Origin: Opitutaceae bacterium
GTDB lineage: Bacteria > Verrucomicrobiota > Verrucomicrobiia > Opitutales > Opitutaceae
Length of the DNA stretch: 64,000 bases
NCBI GenBank assembly: GCA_016711225.1
Contig: JADJTK010000016.1
Span: 62,001-126,000, forward strand
Direction of reading: 5' to 3'
The notes under the pieces are model-generated. The model had not been told where the DNA came from. It worked only from the letters and a program-made list of their open reading frames with translations, and made no database searches. Position 1 is the first letter of the stretch, and every line of letters begins with the position of its first letter. The position numbers and the translations under genes were made by a program. Shown in pieces: positions 40,886 through 49,682 of this stretch.

Positions 40886-42907
40886 ATGAAAACCACCCCA
40901 GCCGTTCCTCTCCTGTTTGCCGCATCGTTTTTGCTCTCGGCGGCGGCTTTGGCGGCCGATTCGGCAGCGACGCTTCGCCTGCAGGTGGACCTCGCCGCCA
41001 AGGGCAAAGCCATCAGCCCCGATCTGGTCGGGGTTTTCTTTGAGGACCTGAACTACGCGGCTGACGGCGGGCTTTATGCCGAGCTGCTCCAGAATCGTTC
41101 GTTCGAGTACAGTGCCACCGAGCAGTCCAACTGGGGGCCGTTCTTTGGCTGGGATCTTATCAAGACCGGCGACGGCGACGGGCAGCTCGGGCTAGGGGAT
41201 GCGCGCCCGGTCCATGTCAACAACCCGCACTATCTGCTGCTCACCGTGCTCACGGCCGGGGAGGGGGTTGGCATCGCCAACGCCGGCTTCGACCAACTCC
41301 CGGTCGAAGCGGGCAAGGGCTACGAGGCCTCGTTCTGGGCGTATCAGCCTTTCATGGGCCTCAAGTGGGGTGGGCCAGGGCCGCGGGCGGATCAGAGCAA
41401 GCCCATGCCGGTCACCCTCCAGTTGCAGTCGAAGGACGGCCGCGTGCTCGCTGAGTCCCGCCTCGCGGTCTCAGGCCGCGCGTGGACCAAATACAGTGTC
41501 GTGCTCACGCCGAATCAGTCCGCGGCGGAGGCGCGTTTCGTTCTTCTCGCCCACGAGCAGGGCGGCCTCGCCCTCGACATGGTCTCGCTCTTTCCTCGCG
41601 ACACCTTCAAGGGCCGAGCCAACGGGCTGCGCCGCGACCTCGCGCAGGTTATCGCCGACATCCGGCCGAAGTTCATGCGCTTCCCCGGCGGTTGCCTCGT
41701 CCATGGCTCGGGCGTACGCGCCTACTACGATTGGAAGGCCAGCGTGGGCCCAGTCGAACAGCGCCGCGCACAACGTAATCTTTGGGGCTACCACCAGACG
41801 CTTGGCATGGGATATTTCGAATTCTTCCAATACTGCGAGGATATCGGCGCGAAGCCGCTGCCGGTGGTGACCGCCGGTGTGTGCTGTCAGCACGCAGGGG
41901 ATTCGCCCGGGCGCGGCCAGGAAGGCCTGCCGCTGGAGGAGATGCCAGCGTATATTCAGGACGTGCTTGACCTGATCGAGTGGGCCAATGGTCCGGCCGA
42001 TTCGAAGTGGGGAGCCGTGCGTGCCGCGGCCGGCCATCCCGCGCCCTTCGGACTGAAATACCTCGGTGTGGGCAACGAGGATGCGATCACCCCGATCTTC
42101 AAGGAACGCTTCCAGATGATCCTCGACGTGCTCAAGGCCAAGCATCCCGAGATCGTCGTCGTCGGCACTTCCGGACCGTTCCACTCCGGGGAGGATTATG
42201 ACAACGGCTGGGCCCTCGTCCGCGAGCTGGGCGTACCGATGGTGGACGAGCACTACTACGTGTCGCCACAGTGGTTCTGGGACAATCTCGCGCGCTACGA
42301 GAGCTACGATCGCAAGGGCGCCAAGGTCTATGTCGGCGAATATGCCGCGCACGACCAGCCCAAGACCCGCAGCACCCTGCGCTCCGCGCTCGCCGAGGCC
42401 GCCGGGCTGACAAGCTTCGAACGCAACGGCGACGTCGTGCAGTTTGCCTCCTACGCCCCGTTGCTCGCCCGTCGTGGCCACACCCAGTGGCACCCGAACA
42501 TGATCTATTTTGCCGCCAACGCCGTCTATCCGACGATCAATTACCAGGTGCAACGCCTTTTTGGCCACAACAGTGGCGACAACCTGCTGCCGGCCGCACT
42601 CGAGGGCGTGCCGGCGGGCGTGCGTCTGACGAGCTCGGTCGTGCGCGATTCAGCCTCGGGCGATGTGATCATCAAGGTGGTCAACGGCGAGGATCGTTCG
42701 TTCTCCGCCACGGTTTCCTTTGCCTCCGCTTCGGCCGGCGAACGCCGCCTGATGGCCACCGTGCTCACCGGGGCGAACGCGGATGTTGCCAACGAGGACG
42801 GCCAGCCGCCGGCGGCAGCGCCGGTGACTGACGAGTCCAAGGTCGGCGCGAGCTTCGCACGCGAGTTTCCCGCCAATTCCCTTACCGTCCTGCGTCTCCG
42901 CCAATGA
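40886..42907 (+). CDS. GH51 alpha-L-arabinofuranosidase (673 aa)
   Basis: Signal peptide (PLLFAASFLLSAAALA). An N-terminal beta domain with CBM-like strands precedes the TIM barrel. The barrel carries RFPGGCLVHGSG (clan A arginine), the acid/base Glu in YLGVGNEDAI and the nucleophile Glu in AKVYVGEYAAHD. A C-terminal beta domain follows. It releases arabinofuranose from arabinoxylan or arabinan. The 215-bp gap before it contains a palindromic repeat, so expression may be set apart from the preceding GH115. Confidence 0.92.
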   Translation: MKTTPAVPLLFAASFLLSAAALAADSAATLRLQVDLAAKGKAISPDLVGVFFEDLNYAADGGLYAELLQNRSFEYSATEQSNWGPFFGWDLIKTGDGDGQLGLGDARPVHVNNPHYLLLTVLTAGEGVGIANAGFDQLPVEAGKGYEASFWAYQPFMGLKWGGPGPRADQSKPMPVTLQLQSKDGRVLAESRLAVSGRAWTKYSVVLTPNQSAAEARFVLLAHEQGGLALDMVSLFPRDTFKGRANGLRRDLAQVIADIRPKFMRFPGGCLVHGSGVRAYYDWKASVGPVEQRRAQRNLWGYHQTLGMGYFEFFQYCEDIGAKPLPVVTAGVCCQHAGDSPGRGQEGLPLEEMPAYIQDVLDLIEWANGPADSKWGAVRAAAGHPAPFGLKYLGVGNEDAITPIFKERFQMILDVLKAKHPEIVVVGTSGPFHSGEDYDNGWALVRELGVPMVDEHYYVSPQWFWDNLARYESYDRKGAKVYVGEYAAHDQPKTRSTLRSALAEAAGLTSFERNGDVVQFASYAPLLARRGHTQWHPNMIYFAANAVYPTINYQVQRLFGHNSGDNLLPAALEGVPAGVRLTSSVVRDSASGDVIIKVVNGEDRSFSATVSFASASAGERRLMATVLTGANADVANEDGQPPAAAPVTDESKVGASFAREFPANSLTVLRLRQ

Positions 42908-42958
42908 GGTAGGAGCTTCCCTTCGCCCTTTTTGCGTTCTCCACTGACTCTGCTCGTT

Positions 42959-45097
42959 ATGCGCTTCGCCCCTCGCTTGCCCCTCTCGCTGCTGACGCTC
43001 GCGACCTTCGCGGCACTTTCCGCCGCCTCCACCTTCGCGGCACCCGAGGCGGCCCCGCGCACCACGTGGATGCCGGATAACGGCAACGGTACCTTCACGA
43101 ATCCGCTCTTCTACGACGAGTTCTCCGACCCCGACATCATTCGCGTGGGCGACGACTTCTACCTCGCCGGCACCACGATGCACGCGATGCCCAGCCTCGT
43201 CGTGCTGCATTCGAAGGATTTGGTGAACTGGGAGTTTCTCAGTTACGCCGCGGAGAAGCTCGACCTCGGGCCGGAGTTTCGCCTCGAAGAAGGGAAGAAC
43301 ATCTACGGGCAAGGGATCTGGGCGCCGTGCATCCGCCACCACGACGGCACATTCTACATCTTCTCGAACGTCAACGGCCGCGGCCTCCAGCTTTTCACGA
43401 GCCGCGATCCCGCCGGCCCGTGGCAGCACCGCAGCTTCGACCGCGCGATCCACGACCTCTCCGTGCTCTTCGATGACGACGGCCGAGTCTACGCGGTCTT
43501 CGATTACGCCGACGTTAAGCTCATCGAGTTCAAGCCCGACTTTAGCGGCTTCGTCGAAGGCAGCGAGCGCGTGATCATCCCCGCCAGCGCCGCGATGGGC
43601 GAAGGCCATCACATCTACAAGATCAACGGCAAGTACACCATTATCAGCGCCAACTACGCACCCGTCGGCCGCATGCAGTGCGCCCGCGCCGACAAGATCG
43701 ACGGCCCCTACGAAACCGCGGTCATCAGCGCCCGCGAGACCATGGGCACCCAGCGCGGTTGGTGGTGCGGCAACGTCGGACAGCGCGGTCCCGTGCCCGG
43801 CGCCGGCGCGAAGTTCGACCTCGGCAAGCCCGGCGACAACGTGTTCGGCGCCAACCCGCTCCACCAGGGCGGCATCGTCGACCTGCCCAACGGCGACTGG
43901 TGGGGTTTCTCGATGATGGACTTCAAGTCCATCGGCCGCACCACGTTCCTCTCGCCCGTCACTTGGCAGGACGGCTGGCCGTACTTCGGCCTTCCGGGCA
44001 ACCTCGGCCGCTCGCCGCGCACCTGGATCAAACCCGCGGTCTCCGTGCAGGTCGCTCCGGCTGCACCCTACCAGCGTAGCGACGACTTCTCCGGCTCGAA
44101 GCTCCTGCCCGTCTGGCAATGGAACCATGCGCCCGTCGCCAACAAGTGGTCGCTGTCCGAAAAAACCGGCGCGCTGCGCCTACACACCTTGCCCGCCGAG
44201 CAGTTTCTCGTCGCCCGCAACACCCTCACGCAACGCGTCATCGGCCCCGAATCCTCCGCGACCGTCACCCTCGACAGCTCGTCGCTGCAGCTCGGCGACA
44301 TCGCCGGCCTCGGTCTGCTCAACATGCCCTGCGCATGGATCGGAGTCGCCCGCACCGAGTCGGGCGCCGTCCTGCGTTTCCACGACCAGTTCACCAACAC
44401 CACGCTCGACCGGCCGCTGCCCGCCGCGCGCGCCATCCTCCGCGTCGTTGGCGACTACGACAACGACCTCGCCGTACTCAGCTTCAGCACCGACGGCACG
44501 ACCTTCACCACGCTCGGCGCGCCGATCCGCCTTCCTTTCCAGCTGAAGACCTTTCAAGGCCCGCGCTACGCCCTCTTCGCCTACAACACCGCCGGCCGCG
44601 ATGGCGGATTCGCCGAGTTCGACGACTTCCGCGTCGCCGAACCGCTCGCCGACCGCTCGCTGAACCTGCCACTCGGGAAAGTCATCACGCTCACGAATCT
44701 CGCCAACGGCTCCTCCGCTTGGGCCAACCCCCACGGCATGCTGCACTCGACCCAACCCGACTCGAAGGATGCACAAAGCCCTGCCGCGCGCTTCCGCGTC
44801 CATGACCGGGGGCAGGGTAGGGTGGCGCTCGAAGCGCTCGACGGCAGCGGCTTCGTCACTGTGGTCGGCCTTGGGCTTTCCGGCGACGTGCGCCTCACGA
44901 AGACGGAATCCGCCGGCAGCCTCTTCCAATGGCAGGACATGCTCCGCCACCAGTGCATGCTGCTCTCTCTGAAGACCCATCGCCACGTGGGCATCCACCC
45001 GCAGACTGGCGAGCCATACTCCGCGGAGTCTCCGGGTGCGAATCCCGACCGTAAGGACGGCGCGGTGTTCGCTTGGGCGGAGGCTGCGGCGGAGTGA
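42959..45097 (+). CDS. GH43 enzyme with C-terminal beta-sandwich (712 aa)
   Basis: Signal peptide (LPLSLLTLATFAALSAASTF). The catalytic propeller (about 30-330) has the full set: base Asp in FYDEFSDPDIIRVGD, second Asp in IHDLSVLFDDDGRVYA, and acid Glu in AAMGEGHHIYKING. A large beta-sandwich follows (about 350-540), similar to the C-terminal domain of bacterial beta-xylosidases. A further 170-residue domain (WANPHGMLHSTQ to the end) could be a carbohydrate-binding trefoil. Likely beta-xylosidase/arabinofuranosidase on xylo-oligosaccharides. It follows GH51 after 51 bp. Confidence 0.9.
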   Translation: MRFAPRLPLSLLTLATFAALSAASTFAAPEAAPRTTWMPDNGNGTFTNPLFYDEFSDPDIIRVGDDFYLAGTTMHAMPSLVVLHSKDLVNWEFLSYAAEKLDLGPEFRLEEGKNIYGQGIWAPCIRHHDGTFYIFSNVNGRGLQLFTSRDPAGPWQHRSFDRAIHDLSVLFDDDGRVYAVFDYADVKLIEFKPDFSGFVEGSERVIIPASAAMGEGHHIYKINGKYTIISANYAPVGRMQCARADKIDGPYETAVISARETMGTQRGWWCGNVGQRGPVPGAGAKFDLGKPGDNVFGANPLHQGGIVDLPNGDWWGFSMMDFKSIGRTTFLSPVTWQDGWPYFGLPGNLGRSPRTWIKPAVSVQVAPAAPYQRSDDFSGSKLLPVWQWNHAPVANKWSLSEKTGALRLHTLPAEQFLVARNTLTQRVIGPESSATVTLDSSSLQLGDIAGLGLLNMPCAWIGVARTESGAVLRFHDQFTNTTLDRPLPAARAILRVVGDYDNDLAVLSFSTDGTTFTTLGAPIRLPFQLKTFQGPRYALFAYNTAGRDGGFAEFDDFRVAEPLADRSLNLPLGKVITLTNLANGSSAWANPHGMLHSTQPDSKDAQSPAARFRVHDRGQGRVALEALDGSGFVTVVGLGLSGDVRLTKTESAGSLFQWQDMLRHQCMLLSLKTHRHVGIHPQTGEPYSAESPGANPDRKDGAVFAWAEAAAE

Positions 45098-45146
45098 CCC
45101 CGCCGTTAGCGAACCCTGAACCCAGCCGCTGAATCCAGATCACACC

Positions 45147-45644
45147 ATGTACCCCCGCCTGTTCGCCCTTTGCTGTGTCGTTGCCGGGTTGTTTCCGGCG
45201 CCGGGCAGAGCAGCGCCACCCCTGTCGGTCGCGCCCCTTCAGACCGAGTTCGTCTACGAAGCGATCGTGACCATCGACCAACCCGTTGAGGTCGGTGCCA
45301 CGCCCCACGGCCAGCGTCGCTACATCCCTATCACGGGTGGCACCTTCGAGGGGACGAAGATCCGCGGGACGATCCTCCCTGGCGGCGCCGACTGGCAGAC
45401 CAGTCGCCCGGACGGCGTGACCGAGGTCGACGCGCTCTACTCGATGCGCGCCGACGACGGCACCGTGATCATCGTGCGCAACGGCGGCGTCATCACCGCC
45501 GGTGGCGCCTACATGCGCACCGCACCCCGTTTCGAGGCCCCCGCCGGCCCCCATGCCTGGCTGAACGAGGCGCAGTTTGTCGGCTCCGTCTCCGGTGGCC
45601 CGCGCCCCGGAACCGTCATCATCCGTGTCTTCCGCGTACTCTGA
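45147..45644 (+). CDS. DUF3237 family exported protein (165 aa)
   Basis: Signal peptide (LFALCCVVAGLFPAPGRA). The remainder fits DUF3237: LQTEFVYEAIVTIDQPVEVG, then ITGGTFEGTKIRGTILPGGA and DWQTSRPDGVTEVDALYSMR, a small beta-barrel. The family is uncharacterised but recurs near sugar and aromatic catabolism genes. It lies 49 bp after a GH43 and 15 bp before the CE6-GH43 gene, so it is part of the operon. Role unknown; a periplasmic binding or isomerase-like function is speculation. Confidence 0.85.
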   Translation: MYPRLFALCCVVAGLFPAPGRAAPPLSVAPLQTEFVYEAIVTIDQPVEVGATPHGQRRYIPITGGTFEGTKIRGTILPGGADWQTSRPDGVTEVDALYSMRADDGTVIIVRNGGVITAGGAYMRTAPRFEAPAGPHAWLNEAQFVGSVSGGPRPGTVIIRVFRVL

Positions 45645-45659
45645 CTTCCCCCACTTGCT

Positions 45660-47444
45660 ATGAAAAGATTCCTCCGCCACCTAGCCCTGATTAGCCTGCT
45701 CGTGTTTGCCACGAATGCGCAGGCCCAGGATCCGAATTTCTACATCTTCCTCTGCCTTGGGCAGTCGAACATGGAGGGATATCCAGGCATTCCGGATGAG
45801 GACAAAGGTCCGGTCGACCCGCGCTTCCAAGTCCTCGCCGCGGTCGATTTCCCGGAGCTGAAGCGCGAGAAGGGTAACTGGTATCCGGCGGTTCCTCCGT
45901 TGAGCCGCCCCAGTGCCGGCCTCAGCCCCGCCGACTTTTTCGGCCGCGCCCTCGTCGCCAAACTACCGACCCACCTCAAGGTGGGCGTGGTCAATGTGTC
46001 GGTCGGCGGCTGCAAGATCGCCTTGTTCGAAAAGGACGCCGTCCCGCAGTACATCGCCGACGCCCCCGAGTGGATGAAGCCCGCGCTCGCCGCCTACGAC
46101 GGCAATCCCTACCAACGCCTGATCGAGATGGCGAAGCTGGCCCAGAAGGCGGGCGTCATCAAAGGTATCCTCCTGCACCAGGGAGAATCCAACAGCGGCG
46201 AGGCCGACTGGCCCGCTAAGGTGAAGGGCGTCTACGAAGACCTCCTGCAGGAACTGAGTCTCAAGGCCGAGGACGTTCCCCTGATCGCCGGCGAGGTGGT
46301 GCCTGCCGACCAGAACGGCAAGTGCGCCGGCATGAACCTGATCATCGGGACCTTGCCCGCGCTCATCCCCACCGCCCATGTCGTCCCCGCCGCCGGCTGT
46401 GCTGGCTTGCCGGACCGGTTGCACTTCTCGCCGGCCGGCTACCGCGAGCTGGGACGCCGCTACGCCGAGACGATTTTTCCGTTCCTCGGCCTTCCGGCCC
46501 CCGAGCCGGTCACCAGCGCCACGGTGTCCGCTCCGGGTTCGAATCCGCTGTTTCGTGATGCCTTCACCGCCGATCCGGCCCCGCTCGTCGTGGGCGATAC
46601 GCTCTACCTCTATGTGGGCCACGACGAAGCGCACGGCGACCAGATGTTCAACATCACCGAGTGGCTCTGTTACTCGACTAAGGACATGCTGCACTGGACC
46701 CCGCACGGCTCCCTGCTCAAGCCGACCGACTTCAAGTGGGCCACCGGCGAGGCGTGGGCGTCGCAGGTCGTGGAAAAGGGCGGGAAGTACTATTTCTACA
46801 CCACGGTGCAGCACGGCGAACCGCACGTGGGCAAGTCCATCGGCGTCGCCGTGGGTGACAGCCCGCTCGGGCCGTTCAAGGACGCGCGCGGCACCGCTCT
46901 CGTGCGCGACGACACCACGCCCAGCGACAAGCCGTGGAACGACATTGATCCCACCGTCTTCATCGACGCCGACGGCTCCGCCTATCTCGCCTGGGGCAAC
47001 CCCTACCTCTATTTCGCCAAGCTCAAGCCGAACATGACCGAGATCGACGGCGAGATCCGCCGGATCGAGCTGCCGTACTACACCGAGGGCCCGTGGCTGC
47101 ACAAACGCGGCGAGACCTACTACCTCACCTACGCCGCCTTTGCGCACCAGGGGAAGTGGGAGAAGATTTGTTACGCTACCGCGCCGAAGATCACCGGCCC
47201 GTGGACCTACCGCGGCATCCTCGTCGACCAGACCAAGCGCAGCTACACGATCCATCCCGGCATCACCGAGTTCAAGGGGCGCTCGTATCTGTTCTATCAC
47301 ACCGCCGACCTTGTGCTGAACGGCGAAGCCGGCGGCCTCGGGCGGCGCAGCGTCGCCGTGGAGCACCTCGAATACTATCCCGATGGCACCATGAAACCCG
47401 TCGCGCAGACCGCCGCCGGCGTGAGCCTCCCGCCCGGAAAGTAG
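45660..47444 (+). CDS. Bifunctional CE6 acetyl esterase - GH43 fusion (594 aa)
   Basis: Signal peptide, then an SGNH-type esterase domain of the SASA/CE6 group (about 25-285): Ser in FLCLGQSNMEGYPG, ILLHQGESNSGEADW, and the Asp/His pair in GLPDRLHFSPAGY. A GH43 propeller follows (about 295-590): NPLFRDAFTADPAPLVVGD, NDIDPTVFIDADGSAYLAWG, and acid Glu in YYTEGPWLHKRGE. All three GH43 acidic residues and the esterase triad are visible. Coupling suggests deacetylation and removal of xylose or arabinose on the same acetylated xylan chain. Confidence 0.93.
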   Translation: MKRFLRHLALISLLVFATNAQAQDPNFYIFLCLGQSNMEGYPGIPDEDKGPVDPRFQVLAAVDFPELKREKGNWYPAVPPLSRPSAGLSPADFFGRALVAKLPTHLKVGVVNVSVGGCKIALFEKDAVPQYIADAPEWMKPALAAYDGNPYQRLIEMAKLAQKAGVIKGILLHQGESNSGEADWPAKVKGVYEDLLQELSLKAEDVPLIAGEVVPADQNGKCAGMNLIIGTLPALIPTAHVVPAAGCAGLPDRLHFSPAGYRELGRRYAETIFPFLGLPAPEPVTSATVSAPGSNPLFRDAFTADPAPLVVGDTLYLYVGHDEAHGDQMFNITEWLCYSTKDMLHWTPHGSLLKPTDFKWATGEAWASQVVEKGGKYYFYTTVQHGEPHVGKSIGVAVGDSPLGPFKDARGTALVRDDTTPSDKPWNDIDPTVFIDADGSAYLAWGNPYLYFAKLKPNMTEIDGEIRRIELPYYTEGPWLHKRGETYYLTYAAFAHQGKWEKICYATAPKITGPWTYRGILVDQTKRSYTIHPGITEFKGRSYLFYHTADLVLNGEAGGLGRRSVAVEHLEYYPDGTMKPVAQTAAGVSLPPGK

Positions 47445-47520
47445 GTCTTCCGACCTCGCGCCACCCAGCCGGCGGAAACCCCGAATCATTCAACCCGAAA
47501 CGCCTCGTCCTCTTCGTCCC

Positions 47521-49614
47521 GTGAAACCATTCCCCTTCCTCCGTTCCGCCATCGGCGTCTGCCTGGTGGCCGCCGCCCACCAGCTTTCCGCCGAGACCGT
47601 CTGGGTCGACACCTTGGATCTGAAAACGGCCATCCAGGACTATGGCACCGCGACGTCGAAGGTCTCCCTCGACGGCAACCCGCTGATGATCGCCGGCCGC
47701 ACCTTCGCTCGTGGCTTCGCCACCCACGCCGAGGGCTGGCTCGCGATCCAGCTCGACGGCAAAGCTCGCACGTTTTCGGCGCAGGTCGGCATTGACGACG
47801 AGGTGAAGGGCAAGCCAGGCGGCACCGCCGAGTTCGTCGTGCTCGGCGACGAGGTGAAACTCTGGTCGAGCGGCCTGATGCGTTTGGGCGACGCCGCGAA
47901 GACCTGCGAGGTCCCGCTCGCTGGCGTGAAGCGCCTCGAGCTCGTCGTCACCGACGGCGAGGACAATAACTACTACGACCACGCCAACTGGGCGGAGGCG
48001 AAGATCGAGACCGACGGCGCCACCACTTTCGCGACCATCGCGCGCATCAGCGGTGTACCGTACATCCTGACACCGCCAGCACCGGCGTCGCCGCGCATCA
48101 ACGGCGCGAGCGTCTTCGGCGTACGCCCGGGCTCGCCGTTCCTGTTCACGGTCCCCGTTACCGGCCAGCGGCCGATGACCTTCTCCGCTTCGGGACTGCC
48201 CGAGGGTTTGCAGATCAATGCCCAGAGCGGCCGCATCACCGGCCGGCTCGCCGTCGCGGGCACGTTCGCCGTCACGCTGCGTGCCGAGAACGCCCTTGGC
48301 CGCGCGGAGAAGAAGTTCCGTATCATCTGTGGCGAGCGCATCGCGCTCACGCCACCCATGGGCTGGAACAGCTGGAATTGCTTTGCTGGCGAAGTCACCG
48401 CCGATCGCGTCAAGCGCGCGGCCGACACCCTGGTGAAGACCGGACTCATCAACCACGGTTGGACCTACATCAACGTCGACGACTTCTGGCAAAACCACCG
48501 CGGGTCGAAGGACCCGACACTCACCGGCCCGACCCGCGACGCGCAGGGCAACATCCAGCCCAACGTGCGCTTTGGCGACATGAAGGCGTTGGCCGACTAC
48601 GTCCACGAGCTCGGCCTGAAGATCGGACTCTATTCCTCGCCCGGGCCGTGGACCTGCGGCGGCTGCGCGGGCAGCTACGGCCACGAACTCCAGGACGCGC
48701 AGGCCTACGCGGAGTGGGGCTTCGACTACTTAAAATACGACTGGTGCAGCTACGGCGGCATCGCCGACGGCCTAGCTGCGGACGACCCGAAGGTTCCGTC
48801 GGTGCATTGGGGCAAGGGCGAGAGCGATCTGGCCATTGCGCAAGCACCGTACGCCCTGATGGGCGAAGCGCTCCACCGGCAGCCGCGCGACATCGTCTAT
48901 AGCCTCTGCCAATACGGTATGTCGGACGTCTGGAAGTGGGGCGATACCGTGGGCGGCCACAGCTGGCGCACCACCAACGACATCTCCGGTACCTGGAAGA
49001 GCATGAGCGGCATTGCCCTCGCCCAGGACAAGGCCGCGCCTTTCGCCCAACCGGGCAACTGGAACGATCCCGATATGCTCATCCTCGGCTACATTGGCTG
49101 GGGCAACCCGCAGCCCACCCGGCTCACGCCCGACGAGCAGTATCTGCACTTCAGCCTCTGGTGCCTCTTCTCCTCGCCGCTGCTCATCGGCTGCGACATG
49201 GAGAAGCTCGACGACTTTACCCTGAGCCTCCTCACCAACGACGAGGTGATCGCGATTAACCAGGACCCGCTCGGCCGCCAGGCCACCTGTGTGGACACCG
49301 TCGGTGACGTGCGCGTGTACCTCAAGAAACTCGAAGACGGCTCCGTTGCTGTGGGCTTCTGCAACTTCGGCCGCCAGCCGGCCGAGCTGAAGTACGAGCG
49401 TTTCGCCCATCTCGGGCTGTCCGGCCGGCACACCGTCCGCGATCTCTGGCGGCAGCAGGAGGTCGGCACCATCGAGGCCGGCCGCGACGGCTGGCCACTC
49501 ACGATTCCCACCCACGGCATCGTGCTCGTGAAGATCGCGCCGGTTCCTGTTCCTCCGGCGCAGGCTTCCGCCACGCCTGCACCAGCCTCGACCAAGCTTC
49601 CCGCGAAGCCCTGA
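47521..49614 (+). CDS. GH27 alpha-galactosidase with NPCBM domain (697 aa)
   Basis: GTG start at 47521 followed by a signal peptide (FLRSAIGVCLVAAAHQLSAE). An N-terminal NPCBM domain (about 25-165; ARGFATHAEGWLAIQLDGKA) and an Ig-like linker precede the GH27 barrel: TPPMGWNSWNCFAGEVTADR, WTYINVDDFWQ, nucleophile Asp in FDYLKYDWCSYGG and acid/base Asp in NWNDPDMLILG. An antiparallel C-terminal domain closes it. It releases alpha-galactose (or the related beta-arabinopyranose) side groups. Confidence 0.93.
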   Translation: MKPFPFLRSAIGVCLVAAAHQLSAETVWVDTLDLKTAIQDYGTATSKVSLDGNPLMIAGRTFARGFATHAEGWLAIQLDGKARTFSAQVGIDDEVKGKPGGTAEFVVLGDEVKLWSSGLMRLGDAAKTCEVPLAGVKRLELVVTDGEDNNYYDHANWAEAKIETDGATTFATIARISGVPYILTPPAPASPRINGASVFGVRPGSPFLFTVPVTGQRPMTFSASGLPEGLQINAQSGRITGRLAVAGTFAVTLRAENALGRAEKKFRIICGERIALTPPMGWNSWNCFAGEVTADRVKRAADTLVKTGLINHGWTYINVDDFWQNHRGSKDPTLTGPTRDAQGNIQPNVRFGDMKALADYVHELGLKIGLYSSPGPWTCGGCAGSYGHELQDAQAYAEWGFDYLKYDWCSYGGIADGLAADDPKVPSVHWGKGESDLAIAQAPYALMGEALHRQPRDIVYSLCQYGMSDVWKWGDTVGGHSWRTTNDISGTWKSMSGIALAQDKAAPFAQPGNWNDPDMLILGYIGWGNPQPTRLTPDEQYLHFSLWCLFSSPLLIGCDMEKLDDFTLSLLTNDEVIAINQDPLGRQATCVDTVGDVRVYLKKLEDGSVAVGFCNFGRQPAELKYERFAHLGLSGRHTVRDLWRQQEVGTIEAGRDGWPLTIPTHGIVLVKIAPVPVPPAQASATPAPASTKLPAKP

Positions 49615-49682
49615 TGGGGCCCCGCCGTCGTCGGACGGCGGCGGCACGACCGCTCGTACCCTTTCTTAGGATCCTTCCGTCC

